Shown here one piece after another: positions 34,121 to 46,562 of a stretch of DNA of 64,000 nt. The translations under genes and the position numbers were made by a program. This stretch comes from Bettongia penicillata ogilbyi (taxonomy: Eukaryota > Chordata > Mammalia > Diprotodontia > Potoroidae). The notes beneath the pieces are model-generated. The model searched no databases and had not been told where the DNA came from. It worked only from the letters and a program-made list of their open reading frames with translations. The first letter of the stretch is position 1. Every line of letters starts with the position of its first letter. The stretch lies in the NCBI GenBank assembly GCA_023548195.1, contig JAJHZJ010000496.1:6970144-7034143 (forward strand), given 5' to 3'.

Positions 34121-34841
34121 TCAGAAGGTAGGGATTGAATAGGGACTAGTTCTATGATATTGCTGATACAAGGTAACTCTCAACTGAGGAAACTCCTCCC
34201 AATGTAGGTCAGCACCTTTTCTGGAATTTACAATTTTTGTAGAATTTCTTGGGAAACAGAAGTTACATAATTTGCCCAGCAGTACAAAGCATGTATGAGA
34301 CAGAGGACAGACCTAAACCTTGGTCTTCTTGTCACCGAAGGTAACTCCTAGAGAAATCTCTGAACTCATTTAGCATGTTAATGGTCTCATTTTCTCCTAC
34401 CAAGAATTAGATATGGGGAAATAAATTAACTTTCTCTTATCCCGAAAATTAGAATAGTATGAGTCAGACACAGCTGGTGCATTCTGATGCACCTCTTACA
34501 GAATTAGGAATCTCCGCTCATTGTCCTACAGAATTAAACTACTTGTAGCCAGCCATATTTGTTGGATCACCCAATTCCTGGGGAGGCAGCACTCTCTTAG
34601 TGGAGAGCAGCTGATTTATTTGCCTTTTAGCACTGACTGGGCATCTGTCTTTTGTCCTCTTGCCATTTAACACAAATGGATTTTCATCATCACAGAGTGG
34701 GTATCCAAACAGGGCAATGTGTTGATTGTTCATTGTAAGTTATAGGGCTGAAGGTGGGGATTTTTTTCTTCCAATCAAGAGCCATTGACCAACAGGAAAG
34801 AAATCAGACTAAGGCCCATTTAAAAAGTGAGTGGCTCGTGC

Positions 34842-34881
34842 GTGCACACACACACTCACACACACACACACACACACACAC
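34842..34881. repeat. (CA)n microsatellite
   Basis: CA units with one CTCA interruption, preceded by 'gctcgtgcgtg'. Confidence 0.95.
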
Positions 34882-35649
34882 TGTATATGTTTTCCTCTAG
34901 AGAAATGTAAACTTTCCAAACCATTTCCTCCTTAATTAAAAATAGGGAACATAGTTTGATTGACTAAGTAGGATAATCGGTTAAAAGAGATATGCTACTC
35001 TAAGCCTCACTGAATGTAAGTTGACAGTCTACTTTTGCCTGTAACTGACATGAAGTCAGACAGATAGTTTCCTTGCAGTGTCCCTACTCTTGGTGGCAAT
35101 TTCCTATAGTCAAAAGATTTGTAAGCTTAATACCAAGTCTATTATATTATAGGTTGTTGGTACAGGAACATCCGAGGTCAGGTCTAAAATTAAGCTATTA
35201 GGCTTAGGACTTTAGACCAGCAACAAGTTAAGGTCCTTTAATTCTTAGTAATACTGTGGAGACAATTAGGTCAAGGGCTTGTGAAGTTAGCATACATAGT
35301 TATTATTTATGTCTCAGTTGGTTAATGTCAAAAAAAAATTCATTTGTGGTCTATATTATAAATGCTATAAAAGAAATATTACCTGACCAAATGGTGGAAT
35401 TGTGTTACATGATATGAACTGTTTTAAAAATGAAAAATAAAAAAAAAAGAGAGAGATGTACTTCAGAAGAGTAGCCCAGTGGAACAGAGCCTTAGATTTG
35501 TGATCTCTCTGAGAACGTGAGTTTAGCCCTCTCCTCTGTCAGGATTTCTGCATGAATTTCAGAAAGACCTCTTTGATCTTTGGGGCTCCATTCTTTTTGG
35601 ATTCAGTTTCTTCATACCTAAAATGAGGATACAATAGTATATATGGGAT
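34882..35649. other. Stretch with little recognised content
   Basis: 35455-35640 may be a much-diverged sense SINE ('gagtagcccagtggaacaga', 'cagtttcttcatacctaaaa'). The rest is unassigned. Confidence 0.35.
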
Positions 35650-35826
35650 TTTCCATTTTTTTTTCTCATGGACCCCTTTGATAGTGCAATGATGCCTATG
35701 GACAGATACTTTTTCAGAGTTTTTTTAACTTGAAAAATAAAATGCATTGAAAAACAATTATATTGAATTATAGTCATGAACTACTTATCAAAAAAAGTTC
35801 GCAGACTCCAGGTTAAGGATTCTTGG
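35650..35826 (-). mobile_element. MITE-like element, antisense second copy
   Basis: Ends in 'ggttaaggattcttg' (35811-35825), the reverse of the 21037 left end, with 'gttcgcagactcca' matching reversed 'ggatctgc'. The left side has 'ctcatggacccctttgatag', the reverse of the right-end interior. Confidence 0.6.
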
Positions 35827-37274
35827 ACTCAGGACCTCTGAAGTCCCTTCCAGCTAGAAATCTATGACACTATGATTGTCCATAGGAGCTGGAATTTGAG
35901 ACAAAGAAAGAAGATTAGAGGAGAATGTATTAAGAGGAAGATGAAATGAAGGGGGAAAGGGCAAGAGACAGAAGGGAAAAGATAGAGAACTAGGAGAGGG
36001 CAGCAGTATCAGTCAATTTGGAGCTAAGTGCTATAGGCTACAAATGGTTCTGCTCCCTTGTTTTGAGGACTTCGGTGTCATCCTCTGTACACTTTTGTCC
36101 TGTTGCCCTATGAAAAGATGGGTCACCTGATTATCTCATTCCCACATTGCCAGGCTTCAGATGCTTCAGGTGAGAGGGAGAGTCCTTTCTCAGAGAAATA
36201 ACCAGAGAAACCAACCTAGGACCTACAGACCTATCATCGGCCTTTTCTCTGTCTTTCTTCCTCCATACTCCCACCTCAATTCCAGACTGAAGTTTGTCTT
36301 CATCAGTTGGCGCTAAGTCATTCTTTCTATTAGCAAAGAGTTTGGGAAGGAAGTTTGCCCGAGATTTTCTATCATATTATGATCTTACATCATTACTTAT
36401 GAAATCATTTATATATTTAGTACCTCAAATAATCTACAGAAATAGTACAGTTTAGCCAACTGGGTAAAAGTAAAGCATTTTAAAAGGAAGAAAAAAATAA
36501 GTTAAATTGCATCTATTTTTTTGATTGCATCCTTTTTACTTTCATATGGTAATGTGAAGGGTCTCTGAATCTTTTATTTGTAGCTAGATGGTATATGAGG
36601 AGGAATCGAACCTGGGTCTTATTCTGAGACTGTATCACTCACAACTCTGATAATGAAATGCCCAGCAGGACTTATATATGGAAGTTATTTAGAGCTGGGA
36701 GCAATGAGTTTGGAACTATTAGTTTTCTTAGATAAAATGAGATAATGCATGTATAGTGTTCTGCAAACCTTAAAATACCACATAAATGGTATCTGTTATC
36801 ATTATTTTTATTGATGAGGTTTTTAATTCCCCTAAAACTGATCTCATTATCTCACTCACCATTGAATTCAGTGTTGTTTTCATCTGATCTACATAGCTAA
36901 AGAACCCAGCGTCTTGGAATTTATTATATCCACTAGACAGTTCAGACAGAACTTTTAAGTCAGAGCTGAGGTTTTTGTGTATCTCATATATGCTTCATTT
37001 TATTTCAATATTACAGTTGATAAAATGGGTACAGAAAAAGCTTTTACTTCTTGACTAATTCTAATGGTTAGTAAATGGTTAGTTTTATTTAGAAATCAAA
37101 AATGGCACCTGGCTTGACTCAAATCCGTTTCACTTCCTGAAAGGAAGGTAGAAGACTTAATGTACATTTTTTTTATTTGGATTCAAAAGAGTCAGGAGGA
37201 TATATAGTCTAGAAAGTTTACATAAATCAAAGTAACTGAAATCTGTCATTCACTGAATCCTGTTGATTTGGGGA
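35827..37274. other. Stretch with no recognised feature
   Basis: 36600-36830 may contain MIR-like pieces ('ctgcaaaccttaaaatacca' near 36762). Otherwise no gene or repeat recognised. Confidence 0.35.
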
Positions 37275-37465
37275 TCATTTGGTTCAGTGGAAAGGCCACT
37301 GGTTTAGGAGTCAGAGGAACTGGGTTCAAATCTCTTCTTTGATGTATGACTTTGGACAATTCAGTTGAGTTTCCTATCCTTTGTTTCCTCATCTGTAAAA
37401 TAAGATAATTAGACTGGGTAAATTTTAATATTCCAGCTTTAGATCATGTGATTGCATGATCCTGC
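37275..37465 (+). repeat. MIR-like CORE-SINE, sense
   Basis: 'cagtggaaaggccactggtt', 'taggagtcagaggaactggg', 'ttgtttcctcatctgtaaaa', 'ttccagctttagatcatgtg'. Confidence 0.85.
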
Positions 37466-38559
37466 TATCATAGCTGAGTCCATCTCTGAAAATTTTGCAT
37501 CTGTTTGCATGAAAATGCGTGATGAATTTTTAAAGACCATTGGACCTTTGAGATTCTTGGTGGGATAACAACATTGTGTGTTCCTATCTTAGCAAGCTAG
37601 ACCTGAAAAGGTCAGAATTTTCCTTAATCTCCTCAAATAATTGTGTTTATTCTGTTAGAGGGTAAAAGAGAAAACTTACTTACTGTGACTTCTTTTAACA
37701 TAATCACAGGTTATGTGAAATCCCCTTGTTTAATGATGTCACCTCCCAGAAAAAAAAAAAACAAAAACATTTTGACTACATTAAAGGAAAGAACCTGTAG
37801 TCCCCAAAACAAGTTTACTTCCCAATGAGTGTGGGCAAAATCCAAAGCAAAATTAACCTTCTGAAGATACTTCCAAATCAATTTCTTCTTGTATGATTTT
37901 ACAGGTCTCTCTAGGCAGCCATTTAGTTTCTACACAAGGTTACTAGGCAACCAAGGATAATGTCAGGAATCCTCTGTTGTTCTCATCCTCAGTTTAAGAT
38001 ATGAAATTTTGCCAGAAATAAGGATTACAGATATTTGATTGATCTTTTAAATATGTACTCAATTTATTTGAGACAAGTAATAAAAATCAGGCATTATAAA
38101 AAGTGTGGTTTTGCCTTAATCATTAGGGATGCTGATCCAAGTTGGAAATCTTTGCTTTTGGACTTTTAAGTACAGAAATAGGTATGGCCTGGTGGGGCCA
38201 GGTTGGTAAATAGAAGTCTTCATTCTAGGGGTACAGAACATTGAACTTTTTAAAAAAGAGAAAGGTTAGGATATACCACTATGATTAAAATAATGACAGT
38301 ATTTAGATTAATTTACATATTTAGTGAAATTTTAAAGTTTCCAAGCTCATTGAACTAGATGAAACAATAAAATAATACAGAATATAGTATATCAAGGGAA
38401 ACTGATAAAAGAGTATAAATGAAGGAGGCATATGCAAACCTCAAACTGTGTCATTAAAATCTTAGTCAGCAAATTTATTTTATTCTGTTAAATAACAAGT
38501 AAATAGAAAGCACATCAACAGAACAGACTAGATAAGCAAGAAGCAGAAATGACTGAACA
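37466..38559. other. Stretch with no recognised feature
   Basis: No gene or repeat recognised until the L1 remnant starts. Confidence 0.35.
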
Positions 38560-39440
38560 CAGTAACCCAGTGTTTGCTCAAGCCAAGAACATGATATTAG
38601 AATTAAACCAGCACCTTATACTATATACCACAATAAGCTCAAAATACATAGCCTCAATACAAAATCTTGTGTCATTAAAAATAGGGGGAAAAAAAAGAAA
38701 CTAGATTAGTGGCTTTTTGCAGTTAGGTTTCGGGGGGAGATCTCTTAGCAAATGGAGGAAAATCATACAATTTTTAAAAGACTATTATGTCAGTTATCTG
38801 AAATTAAAAAGCCTTTGTAGAAACAAAAAAATAAAACTTTTATTCAAAATATATATGGAATTCATTCAAGTATGTAGCACCAAGAGTTATTCCCCAATAG
38901 ACCAAGGGTCAAGAGACAAACCATGTTCAAAAGAATTTCAAACAAGAATTGACCATTTAACATGTGTTCCAAATCATTAACATAAATATAAATGGTAATT
39001 AAAATGACACTGAGGTTTTATTTCATACACAAAATATGATCAAAAATTGGTAAAAATCATTGTTGGAGAAGCTATGGGATGACAGCCACCTGGTTTTCTT
39101 TTTGTCCACTTTGGTTTTTTTGTTTGTTTTTGATGAAGGTATACACTGATTCAACTGTTCTTGATGCCAACTTAGAATTGTGCAAGAAAACAGAATGATT
39201 GTCCATACCCTTTGAACCACTGATTTCATTACTAGGTTTGTACTATATTTAGGAAACAAGGTTCAAAAGATACTGAAGTATTGATAGCAGCATTCTTTGT
39301 GGTGTCAAAAAATAAGAAGCAAAATGGGTGCTCATAGATTGGAGACCTGCTGGGGGAAATGTATAAGAATATAGAAATACTTGTTTTATTCCATAAATTA
39401 AAACTAGATTTTTTTTTAAGAAATGAATGGAACTCCACTT
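38560..39440 (+). repeat. L1 3' third (ORF2 C-terminal part plus 3' UTR), sense, diverged
   Basis: The + strand frame 38717-38980 carries L1 ORF2 C-terminal wording (YLKLKSLCRNKK, then YSPIDQGSRD and CSKEFQTRI). It continues with 'tggagaagctatgggatgac', 'ccataccctttgaaccactg', 'tcattactaggtttgtacta', 'tgatagcagcattctttgtg' and the 3' tail wording 'ttttattccataaattaaaa' near 39382. It is broken by stops and indels. Confidence 0.8.
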
Positions 39441-39746
39441 GATAGAGGAGTGATATACTTAAGATGTAGAATAAAAATGTATTTTTGAATATAAAAAAGA
39501 ATATAGGAGAATACTATTATGTAGTAAGAAATGACTAATATAAAGAATTCAGTGGAACATGAGAAGATCCGAATGAGCTGATACAAAATAAAAAAAGGAC
39601 TGCCACAAGGCAAAGGAAGGCAAACTATGAATAGTTTAAAAAATGATGATTTTTTTCAGAAAACCATGAATGAGACATACCTTTCTTCTTTCTGGAGACT
39701 ATCAGGGAAGAACATCATATATATTGTTAGATAGGATCACTGTATG

Positions 39747-39970
39747 TGGCAGGTAGATGGCGCAGTGGATAGAGTGCTATGTCTGTAGTCAGTAATACCT
39801 GAGTTCAAATTTGACCTCAGGCACTCTGTAGTTTTTTGACTCTGGGCAACTCCCTTAACCTCTGCTTGCCTTTCTTTATTGGAAAAGGAAATGACAAACC
39901 ACTCCAATATCTTTACCAAGAAAACCTTATACAGGGAACGCAAAAAATAGGACACAGTGGAACAAAGCAT
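39747..39970 (+). repeat. Mar-1-like CORE-SINE, sense
   Basis: 'caggtagatggcgcagtgga', 'tagagtgctatgtctgtagt', 'tgagttcaaatttgacctca', 'ctgggcaactcccttaacct', 'aatgacaaaccactccaata', 'tctttaccaagaaaacctta'. Confidence 0.92.
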
Positions 39971-40126
39971 CGGACATTTGTGCTTAATTGCATTTTTTAG
40001 TTGCCATTGTTGTTTTGAGGGAAATTTCAGTTAGGGAGTGATAGCTAAGGCCTTTTGCCCCAGAAGTGACTATGATTAAAAAAAAGTGATATATAATTTA
40101 AGCTAAGAAATAAAGATAGAGAGAAG

Positions 40127-40335
40127 ATAGACAGAGAGACAGACAGACAGACAGACAGATAGATAGATAGACAGACAGAGAGACAGACAGAGAGACAGAC
40201 AGACAGATAGATAGATAGATAGATAGATAGACAGACAGAGAGACAGAAAGACAGACAGATAGATGATAGATAGATAGATAGATAGATAGATAGACAGACA
40301 GAGAGACAGACAGAGAGACAGACAGACAGACAGAC

Positions 40336-40390
<55 letters not shown>

Positions 40391-40395
40391 CAGAC

Positions 40396-40482
<87 letters not shown>

Positions 40483-40492
40483 CAGACAGAGA
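40127..40492. repeat. Compound (GATA)n/(GACA)n array
   Basis: About 360 bp alternating runs of GATA and GACA with GAGA breaks, in several higher-order cycles. The long open frames on the - strand ([12 protein letters not shown]) are artefacts. Confidence 0.96.
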
Positions 40493-40711
40493 TGGAAGCT
40501 TCAAAGAAGCTCGATATAAAGAAAAACTTCCTAACAATTTCAGCTACTTTATAGCGAAATCTACTATAACAGAAGGCAGTGGATTTCTCCTTACTAGTGC
40601 TCTTCAAGAAAACAATTCAGTGGTTGCTTACTGGGTATTTATAGAGGAAGGCTTCTCATTCTGGTACAGGCTGAACTTTGATCTTTGAGGTCCCTTCCGG
40701 CTCTGTTAGTC

Positions 40712-40830
40712 AACAGACATTTATTACACATCTACTATGTACCAGGCAGAAAGATGAAAAGGAATCCCTGTTTTCAGGGAGATCACACGTGAATTAATGG
40801 GACATACAATGTGCAAACCACTATTTCAAA
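40712..40830 (-). repeat. L2 3' end, antisense
   Basis: 'agacatttattacacatcta', 'ctatgtaccaggcagaaaga', 'ttttcagggagatcac'. Possibly the left part of the L2 that resumes at 41640. Confidence 0.65.
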
Positions 40831-40841
40831 TCCTATTGTGT

Positions 40842-41160
40842 TGTTGTTGTCTGTCCTTCATTCTTAAAGAGGACCATGACATCAGGAAGGTGATGTCTTG
40901 ACTTGCAAGTGAATTGGATTGAAGTGAGGCAGAGCTGTGCAAAGGCACCAGCCTCACTGTCTCCTCCAGAGTCATCTGCGTCCAGTGGCAAGACATAGGT
41001 CAGGATGACTGGAGATGGCCCTGAATGCAGTGGGAGACTTTGGCCTATTTAAGGTAAGGCCTTTACCACGTCTCAGTTTATCTGGGGCACCACCCATTCA
41101 GTGATTTAAGCACAGGTAAGAAATGAGGCCAAAGATGACCTCTTTCACTTACTAAAAAAA
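40842..41160 (+). repeat. Marsupial-type interspersed repeat, about 310 bp with A-run end
   Basis: 'gttgttgtctgtccttcatt', 'aagaggaccatgacatcagg', 'gcaagtgaattggattgaag', 'ccagcctcactgtctcctcc', 'cagtggcaagacataggtca', 'actggagatggccctgaatg', ending in an A-run at 41153-41167. I recognise it as an abundant marsupial SINE-like repeat but cannot name the family. Confidence 0.8.
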
Positions 41161-41471
41161 AAAAAAAATCAATCTCAGAATGGAAGACCATTAGTGTTTT
41201 GGGGCAGACAAAAACAGTTGCTATTTACACTTACTCTGAGCCAGCAAAACCCAAACAGTGACCAAGGGAAACTTGGACTGGGACCCATTATTGGCCAATC
41301 AGTGAGAGCCAGAGTGATTTGGGTTTAAGGCATAATCAAGTAGCTTCATTTGAATCTCAATAGGCTTTATCAAAGGCTAGATTTACAGAGCTCTATTTCA
41401 AGAAATTCATATTCCTTTGGGCAGAGCAAGGGTATGTAGTGATAGACTTATGTAAGGGTATGAATTCTCAT

Positions 41472-41630
41472 GAGGAAGGAAGGAAGGAAGGAAGGAAGGA
41501 AGGAAGGAAGGAAGGAAGGAAGGAAGGAAGGAAGGAAGGAAGGAAGGAAGGAAGGAAGGAAGGAAGGAAGGAAGGAAGGAAGGAAGGAAGGAAGGAAGGA
41601 AGGAAGGAAGGAAGGAAGGAAGGAAGGAAA
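41472..41630. repeat. (GGAA)n array, about 40 units
   Basis: A nearly pure GGAA tetranucleotide run of about 158 bp. The (EGRK)n frame is an artefact. Confidence 0.97.
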
Positions 41631-41639
41631 TAGGATATA

Positions 41640-41900
41640 AATAGGATATAGTATAAACTCGAAGGTCTCAGAGAAGATGCTTACGTTAAGGGTGATAGGG
41701 AAAGGCTTCTAATAGAAGTGATTTTTTGAATCAGAGCTTGAAAAAAGCCAGGGAAGTCAGGGGGTAGTTATGAAGAGGGAGAGAGTTCCAGGAAATGAGA
41801 GACAAGCAGCGACGATGCTGGAAGATGGACAGTTTTGTTTGAGGAAAAAGAAAGGAGACCAGTGTCACTGGATCACAGAGCACATGGCAGTAAGTTATTA
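41640..41900 (-). repeat. L2-type LINE internal part, antisense
   Basis: 'aagatgcttacgttaagggt', 'ttgaatcagagcttgaaaaa', 'ggagagagttccaggaaatg', 'gagaccagtgtcactggatc', the same order as the other antisense L2 copies. Confidence 0.75.
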
Positions 41901-42329
41901 AAAAAAAAAAAAGGGAAAACTGAAAAATTTAAGTGACTTTTAAAATCAAAAGGAAAACCAAACCAAAACAGCTACACAGATGAAGATCTTTTTTGTAAAA
42001 TCTTCTCTGGACCTTGGGGACCCATACTGCTGAAGTATCTACTTCAGTAAGTGCTCTGAATGCCTGGCCATTGTTCCAGACATTTGGGTTTTTCTGCTGT
42101 TGTAGAAGATGTGACCCCAGATGACAGAGAAAATGTCATGATACTGACTTGTTATGATGATGCCGTCTTCCAAAACAACTATTTTTGCGTGAAACTGTGG
42201 TTCAACTTTCAAATGTCCAGTTCTGTAGTGTATTATTTTATCTCTTGTTAATAAAATGTGACTTCTTAAAGCTGTCTGAAAAGAAATGTATTATGACACT
42301 ACACCTGAATTTGAACTGAAAGAAACCAG

Positions 42330-42600
42330 CTATATCATTTTCTCCATCTTTGACCTTGCTATATAATTTTAACTCTTCCAGCTTCAAATTCCTCATAAAT
42401 AAAACAAGGGGGTTGGATGCCCCATCTTTTAAGCAGATTCTCTCCCAATGTAATTCCTACCATTCTCTCTGCCTCTGTTTTCTCATCTATAAAAATGAGG
42501 ATATTGATCTCTTAAATTCACTTGAAACCTTAATTCTTACAGTCCAAACTACGGAGATCAACGTTTACAAAGGGCTTTGTAATCTGAAAGTAAAATGAAT
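42330..42600 (+). repeat. MIR-like SINE pieces, sense (probably two)
   Basis: 'attttctccatctttgacct', 'attcctcataaataaaacaa' near 42388, then a second set 'ctgttttctcatctataaaa' and 'caaagggctttgtaatctga'. The open frame at 42350-42598 lies on these. Confidence 0.6.
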
Positions 42601-43031
42601 AATTCTGTATTTCCCTTTACTTTCAAAGCTAAGATTATCACCTGACTTGTTTAGGTATCCTCTTTAAACACACCTGATTTTTCTAGACCTCTTTCATTTA
42701 CCCTTCAAAAGTCTAGAAAAGAATGTGATTTTTCAAAATGCCAAATTGAGAACTAGAAGAAATGCAAAAATAGTATATGCAAACTTATTTAAAAGCCATT
42801 CAGTTAATGAAATACAGATGCCCTTTGAAATCCATCTAATAACTACAAAATGGCAAATGGTCCTCTTTTCAAAATCTTTAGTACCTTGGAGGTGCCCATG
42901 ACCTTTGAAAAAATTATACCCACAAGAATTCATCATCTAGTTTTCTATAGGGCTTTTGTGGAGAGATATCACAGAAAATACTTGATGCCGCTGACATAAA
43001 AAGGGTACCACTCTTTAGCTCCACACTGTGC

Positions 43032-43275
43032 ATCTCGGAGGTGCAATTAATAGAGCACCTAATGTAGTCTTAAGGGGACCTGAGTTCTAATGTGACCTCA
43101 GATACTAGCTATGTGACCCTGGCAAAGTCACCTAACTCCATTAGCCTCAGTATCCTCATCTGTAATATAAGCTGCAGAAGGAAATGGCAAACCATTTTAT
43201 CTTTGCCAAGAAACCTCCAAATGGGGTCACAAATAGTTGGTCACAAGTTAAAGGACTAAGAAACAGCACTCCAAA
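43032..43275 (+). repeat. Mar-1-like CORE-SINE, sense
   Basis: 'gaggtgcaattaatagagca', 'gacctgagttctaatgtgac', 'tatgtgaccctggcaaagtc', 'cagtatcctcatctgtaata', 'ggaaatggcaaaccatttta', 'aaatggggtcacaaatagtt'. Confidence 0.9.
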
Positions 43276-43364
43276 TACCTTTGCTTTAAACTTTACTATT
43301 TTCTAAGGTCTATTTATAACAGTGTCACCAAATTCCTATAGAATAGCTAATTCTTTTTGAGGAA

Positions 43365-43545
43365 GAGAGTGTAACATTTGGTAAAACAAAGCACTAGTTT
43401 CACATTCCGCCTCTGTTTCTTCTGCTACTTTGAATGGATCAGATCCAGGCTCTGGGCTTCTTTCCTTACCTGTGAAATGTCTGGGTTGTTTTAGATAACC
43501 TTTCAGCTCCCTTCCAGCTCTAAATTTTATGATACCTTGTGAAAT
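43365..43545 (+). repeat. MIR-like SINE, sense
   Basis: 'ctttccttacctgtgaaatg', 'tttcagctcccttccagctc', 'taaattttatgatacc'. Confidence 0.7.
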
Positions 43546-43969
43546 ACCCTTGCTTGAGCCTTATAATTCTGAGGGAATTTTTTTTTAGCTGTTATCTAGC
43601 CTAAACTCAATTTTTTTCAAGAGCACCCCTTCTCACATTCTGGAGAGATGTTATCCACTTTGGTTTGGAAACACCTGGTGAGCAGGAATTGACTATTTCT
43701 TTGTTGGACAGTTCAAAATATTACATTTTTTTTTTAATTTCATACTTTCTCTATACGGTTTTCTGCCAGAATGAGTCTTCTGTCTATTCCACAAGATGGT
43801 CTCCCAACCCTATTTCTCCTTTCCTTATACTTTTTAAGTTTTCACTCATTTCTCCTCTTGCCCAACAGTCTCAAAGGAGGAATTGGACCTTCTTCTCAAT
43901 GAGGCTAAACTCTCCATCTGTCTCCTCAGTCCAGTTATGTTGTGAATTCTCAGCCATCCTCTTTCTGTT

Positions 43970-44090
43970 TTTCATTCACTTAACAAGCATTTAGTAAGCC
44001 CCAGCTATATGCTGAACTCTGTTTTAATTGCTAGAGATGGAAAGACACAAAACAGTCACTCTCATTCCCTTGCTTACATTCTGTTGAGTG
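43970..44090 (-). repeat. L2 3' end, antisense
   Basis: 'aacaagcatttagtaagccc', 'cagctatatgctgaactctg', 'attgctagagatggaaagac'. Confidence 0.65.
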
Positions 44091-44639
44091 AAAACCACAT
44101 GTATATAGATTATTAAGGCAGTAGTAAATTAGGCAAAAGGAAAATTGGATTCTGCATAGAAATATGCGTATCTTCAACAAACAGATGTACAAAAGAATCA
44201 GTCCCTTGATGTTGTTATGTACTTTCTCTTCCTCTTTTTTGTCAAACTTGGAGAACTGAGTAGATAATCTATTTTTACTCACTGTATTTCCTTATCACCC
44301 ACTCCTCAATTCCAGTAAAGTCATCTTTCTAAACTCTCAGATTACTGAAATGGCTTTTTCCAAGGCCACTAGAGGAGTGACTTGGAACTAGCACTCACTC
44401 AAGAGAGTCGATAGTTAAAATCGCAGCGTTCAACTTTCACTTATACCTCAGATATTTAAAATGCTATAAATCAGAACTCTATTGTTTTGTTGTTTTGCTA
44501 GGCTTAAGAATGTGATGGAGAAAGTAATGCAGGTCAAACTTAAGAAGTGTGTAAGTGTACGTTTTCCCCTCTACACAGTGGGTTGTTAAACCTTTACCAG
44601 GGAACCTTGGTCACCAGGGACCTTAACATATCTGTTAGT

Positions 44640-44980
44640 ACATCTTTTCTTTGTTCACCTTCCTTGACATTTCTGAAGCATTTGACTGCACGTACGGTCC
44701 ATTCTTTTGGATGTTCTCAGATCCTACTGGAGTTTGTTCCTTCTTTTATTTTATTTCTCACACTGATCCCTTCAAGGTTGGGTCTCCCAACTTTCTATAT
44801 TCGGGCATCCTTGAGGTCCCACCTAACTTGCATACTTTGTGATACTTTATCCCTTGGTGATCTCTCTCCCTCTCACAATTTAGTTTACTACCTTTACAAA
44901 AATGACTCTTTCTGCCTCTACCTCTTTTCAGTAATCCAGTCTGCACCTTACTCAGTGTACCCCATTAACCCATAATTCTC
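44640..44980 (+). repeat. L2-like ORF2 remnant, sense
   Basis: The frame at 44651 begins TFLDISEAFDCT, resembling the L2/CR1 reverse-transcriptase motif LLD(L/I)S.AFDTVD. 'cccttggtgatctctc' near 44855 is the sense counterpart of 'gagatcaccaagtg' at 53367 in the antisense L2. The match is partial. Confidence 0.45.
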
Positions 44981-45171
44981 AACAAAGTCTCACAGGATTC
45001 CAGATAAAACAATAACAGAGAGGTCTGTTGTCTTCTTAGCACAGGTATCTAGGACATAGCAGAACATCTCCCAAGATTTATCAAAAAGAATGACAATTGC
45101 TCTTTTCTAAAGATTCACATGAGCACAAATTACATTTCCAGAAGGAGACTAAAAAGATTGTTAAATATTAT

Positions 45172-45290
45172 GGGAGCAACTAGGTGGCACAGGGGATAGA
45201 GTACTGGCCCTGGAGCTCAAATCCAACCACAGACAATCACTTACTAGCTATGTGACCCTGGGCAAGTCACTTAATCCTAACTGCTTTCCA
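45172..45290 (+). repeat. CORE-SINE, sense, short
   Basis: 'gagcaactaggtggcacagg', 'gatagagtactggccctgga', 'atgtgaccctgggcaagtca'. It ends in 'ctaactgctttcc' followed by a TATG tract. Confidence 0.88.
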
Positions 45291-46011
45291 TATGTGTGTA
45301 TATGTATGTATGTAAAAAATATCTTATAGAAGAACCAAAAGACTATAAGGGCACAGTTTTTGCTTTCCTCACCTTTGCTCATTGAAGTCAAATGATGTAA
45401 AAGAGAAAAAAATTGAAGTAAATGGTTGGCTGAGAAATTAATGTCTAAGAATGGGATTTGGATTTCTGTTCCATAGTTTACAATATAAGGTTCATAGATT
45501 CCTATCCAGGGATGGAACACAATTAACAAAGAACAGTAAAAATTTATTTGCTAGAGTTTTGTAAATCAAATCTGACACTGAAAAGTTCTGGGTGATTTTC
45601 CAATCCCATCTCCTTGAGCACCCATCAGTGATTTTCACCCAAGATTAACTGTTGAGAATCATTTAGTCAGCCAACCTTAAGTAGCTTTTCAAATGGAATA
45701 TTTATTGAAGTGATTCAGAAAGAATATGGCACAAAATATTCCTCCCTCCACCCACCTCAAATTGCCTATGACATCTTCTTTGTTAAGTACGTACAGAATC
45801 CAGAGGAAAGGGAGTTCAAGTCTGAAACACGGAGGTGAAGTTTACTAAAAACCTTGCGGATCGTTTTCATCTGGATGCTTCCTCACTGTTCCTCCCCAGT
45901 CTCAGACTTTATCCTTGTTATTAGCTTCCTCATTAGCTGTCATGCCACTCTTTGATTCCTTCTACCTTTCATGCTGTTGCCCAAATAATCATCCTAACAT
46001 ATCATTCTCAT

Positions 46012-46250
46012 ATTGTTAGGGAATACTTTCAATCATGTCCAACTCTTTGTAACCTCCTGTGGGGTTTTCTTGGCCAAGATACTGGAGTGTTGCGCCATTT
46101 TCTTTTCTAGCTCATTTTACAGATGAGAAAACTGAGGCACACAGGAGTGAATGACTTGCCCAGGGTCACACAGCTAGTAATTGTCTGATGCTGGATTTGA
46201 ACTTAGGTCCTCCTGGCTCCAGTGCTGTCTGTCTACCACTCTGATACACT
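46012..46250 (-). repeat. Mar-1-like CORE-SINE, antisense
   Basis: 'tgtccaactctttgtaacct', 'tggggttttcttggccaaga', 'tactggagtgttgcgccatt', 'cattttacagatgagaaaac', 'tgcccagggtcacacagcta', 'ggatttgaacttaggtcctc'. Confidence 0.93.
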
Positions 46251-46469
46251 TTAAAAATAAAATCCAAAAACAAAACTGTGGCTTCCTATTCAAAGTCTGT
46301 ATAATGTTTCTAGCCTTATCACTTTTTAATGTATATCTGCCTATCCCCTTATAAATTCTCCATCCTATGAGCAATCTAGTGGCTAATGTATCTGCTTAAT
46401 GCAGAAAAGTAAAAAAAAAAAAATGCATAATTTAACCTAATTGTGCTTATAAACACAAACCCTGTTTGA

Positions 46470-46562
46470 CAGCTAGGGGCACAGTGTAGATTAGAATCAG
46501 GAAGACCGGAGTTTGTCTGGTCTTAGATACTTACAGCTGTGTGACCCTGGGCAAGTCACTGG
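46470..46562 (+). repeat. CORE-SINE 5' part, sense
   Basis: 'gacagctaggggcacagtgt', 'atcaggaagaccggagtttg', 'gtgtgaccctgggcaagtca'. Truncated after the core. Confidence 0.85.

Noticed and set aside
40098..40607. Long - strand open frames of 144-169 codons
   Set aside because: Pure product of the GATA/GACA array (SIYLSVCL periodicity); no coding signal.
41439..41633. Open frame with (EGRK)n
   Set aside because: Artefact of the GGAA array.
42060..42251. 63-codon frame as a possible exon
   Set aside because: Starts in DNA without splice signals and matches no part of NAALADL2 that I can recognise.
44547..44975. 142-codon + strand frame as a possible gene
   Set aside because: Overlaps LINE-like wording; a sister frame shows an L2-type FLDISEAFD remnant, and there is no splice or promoter context.
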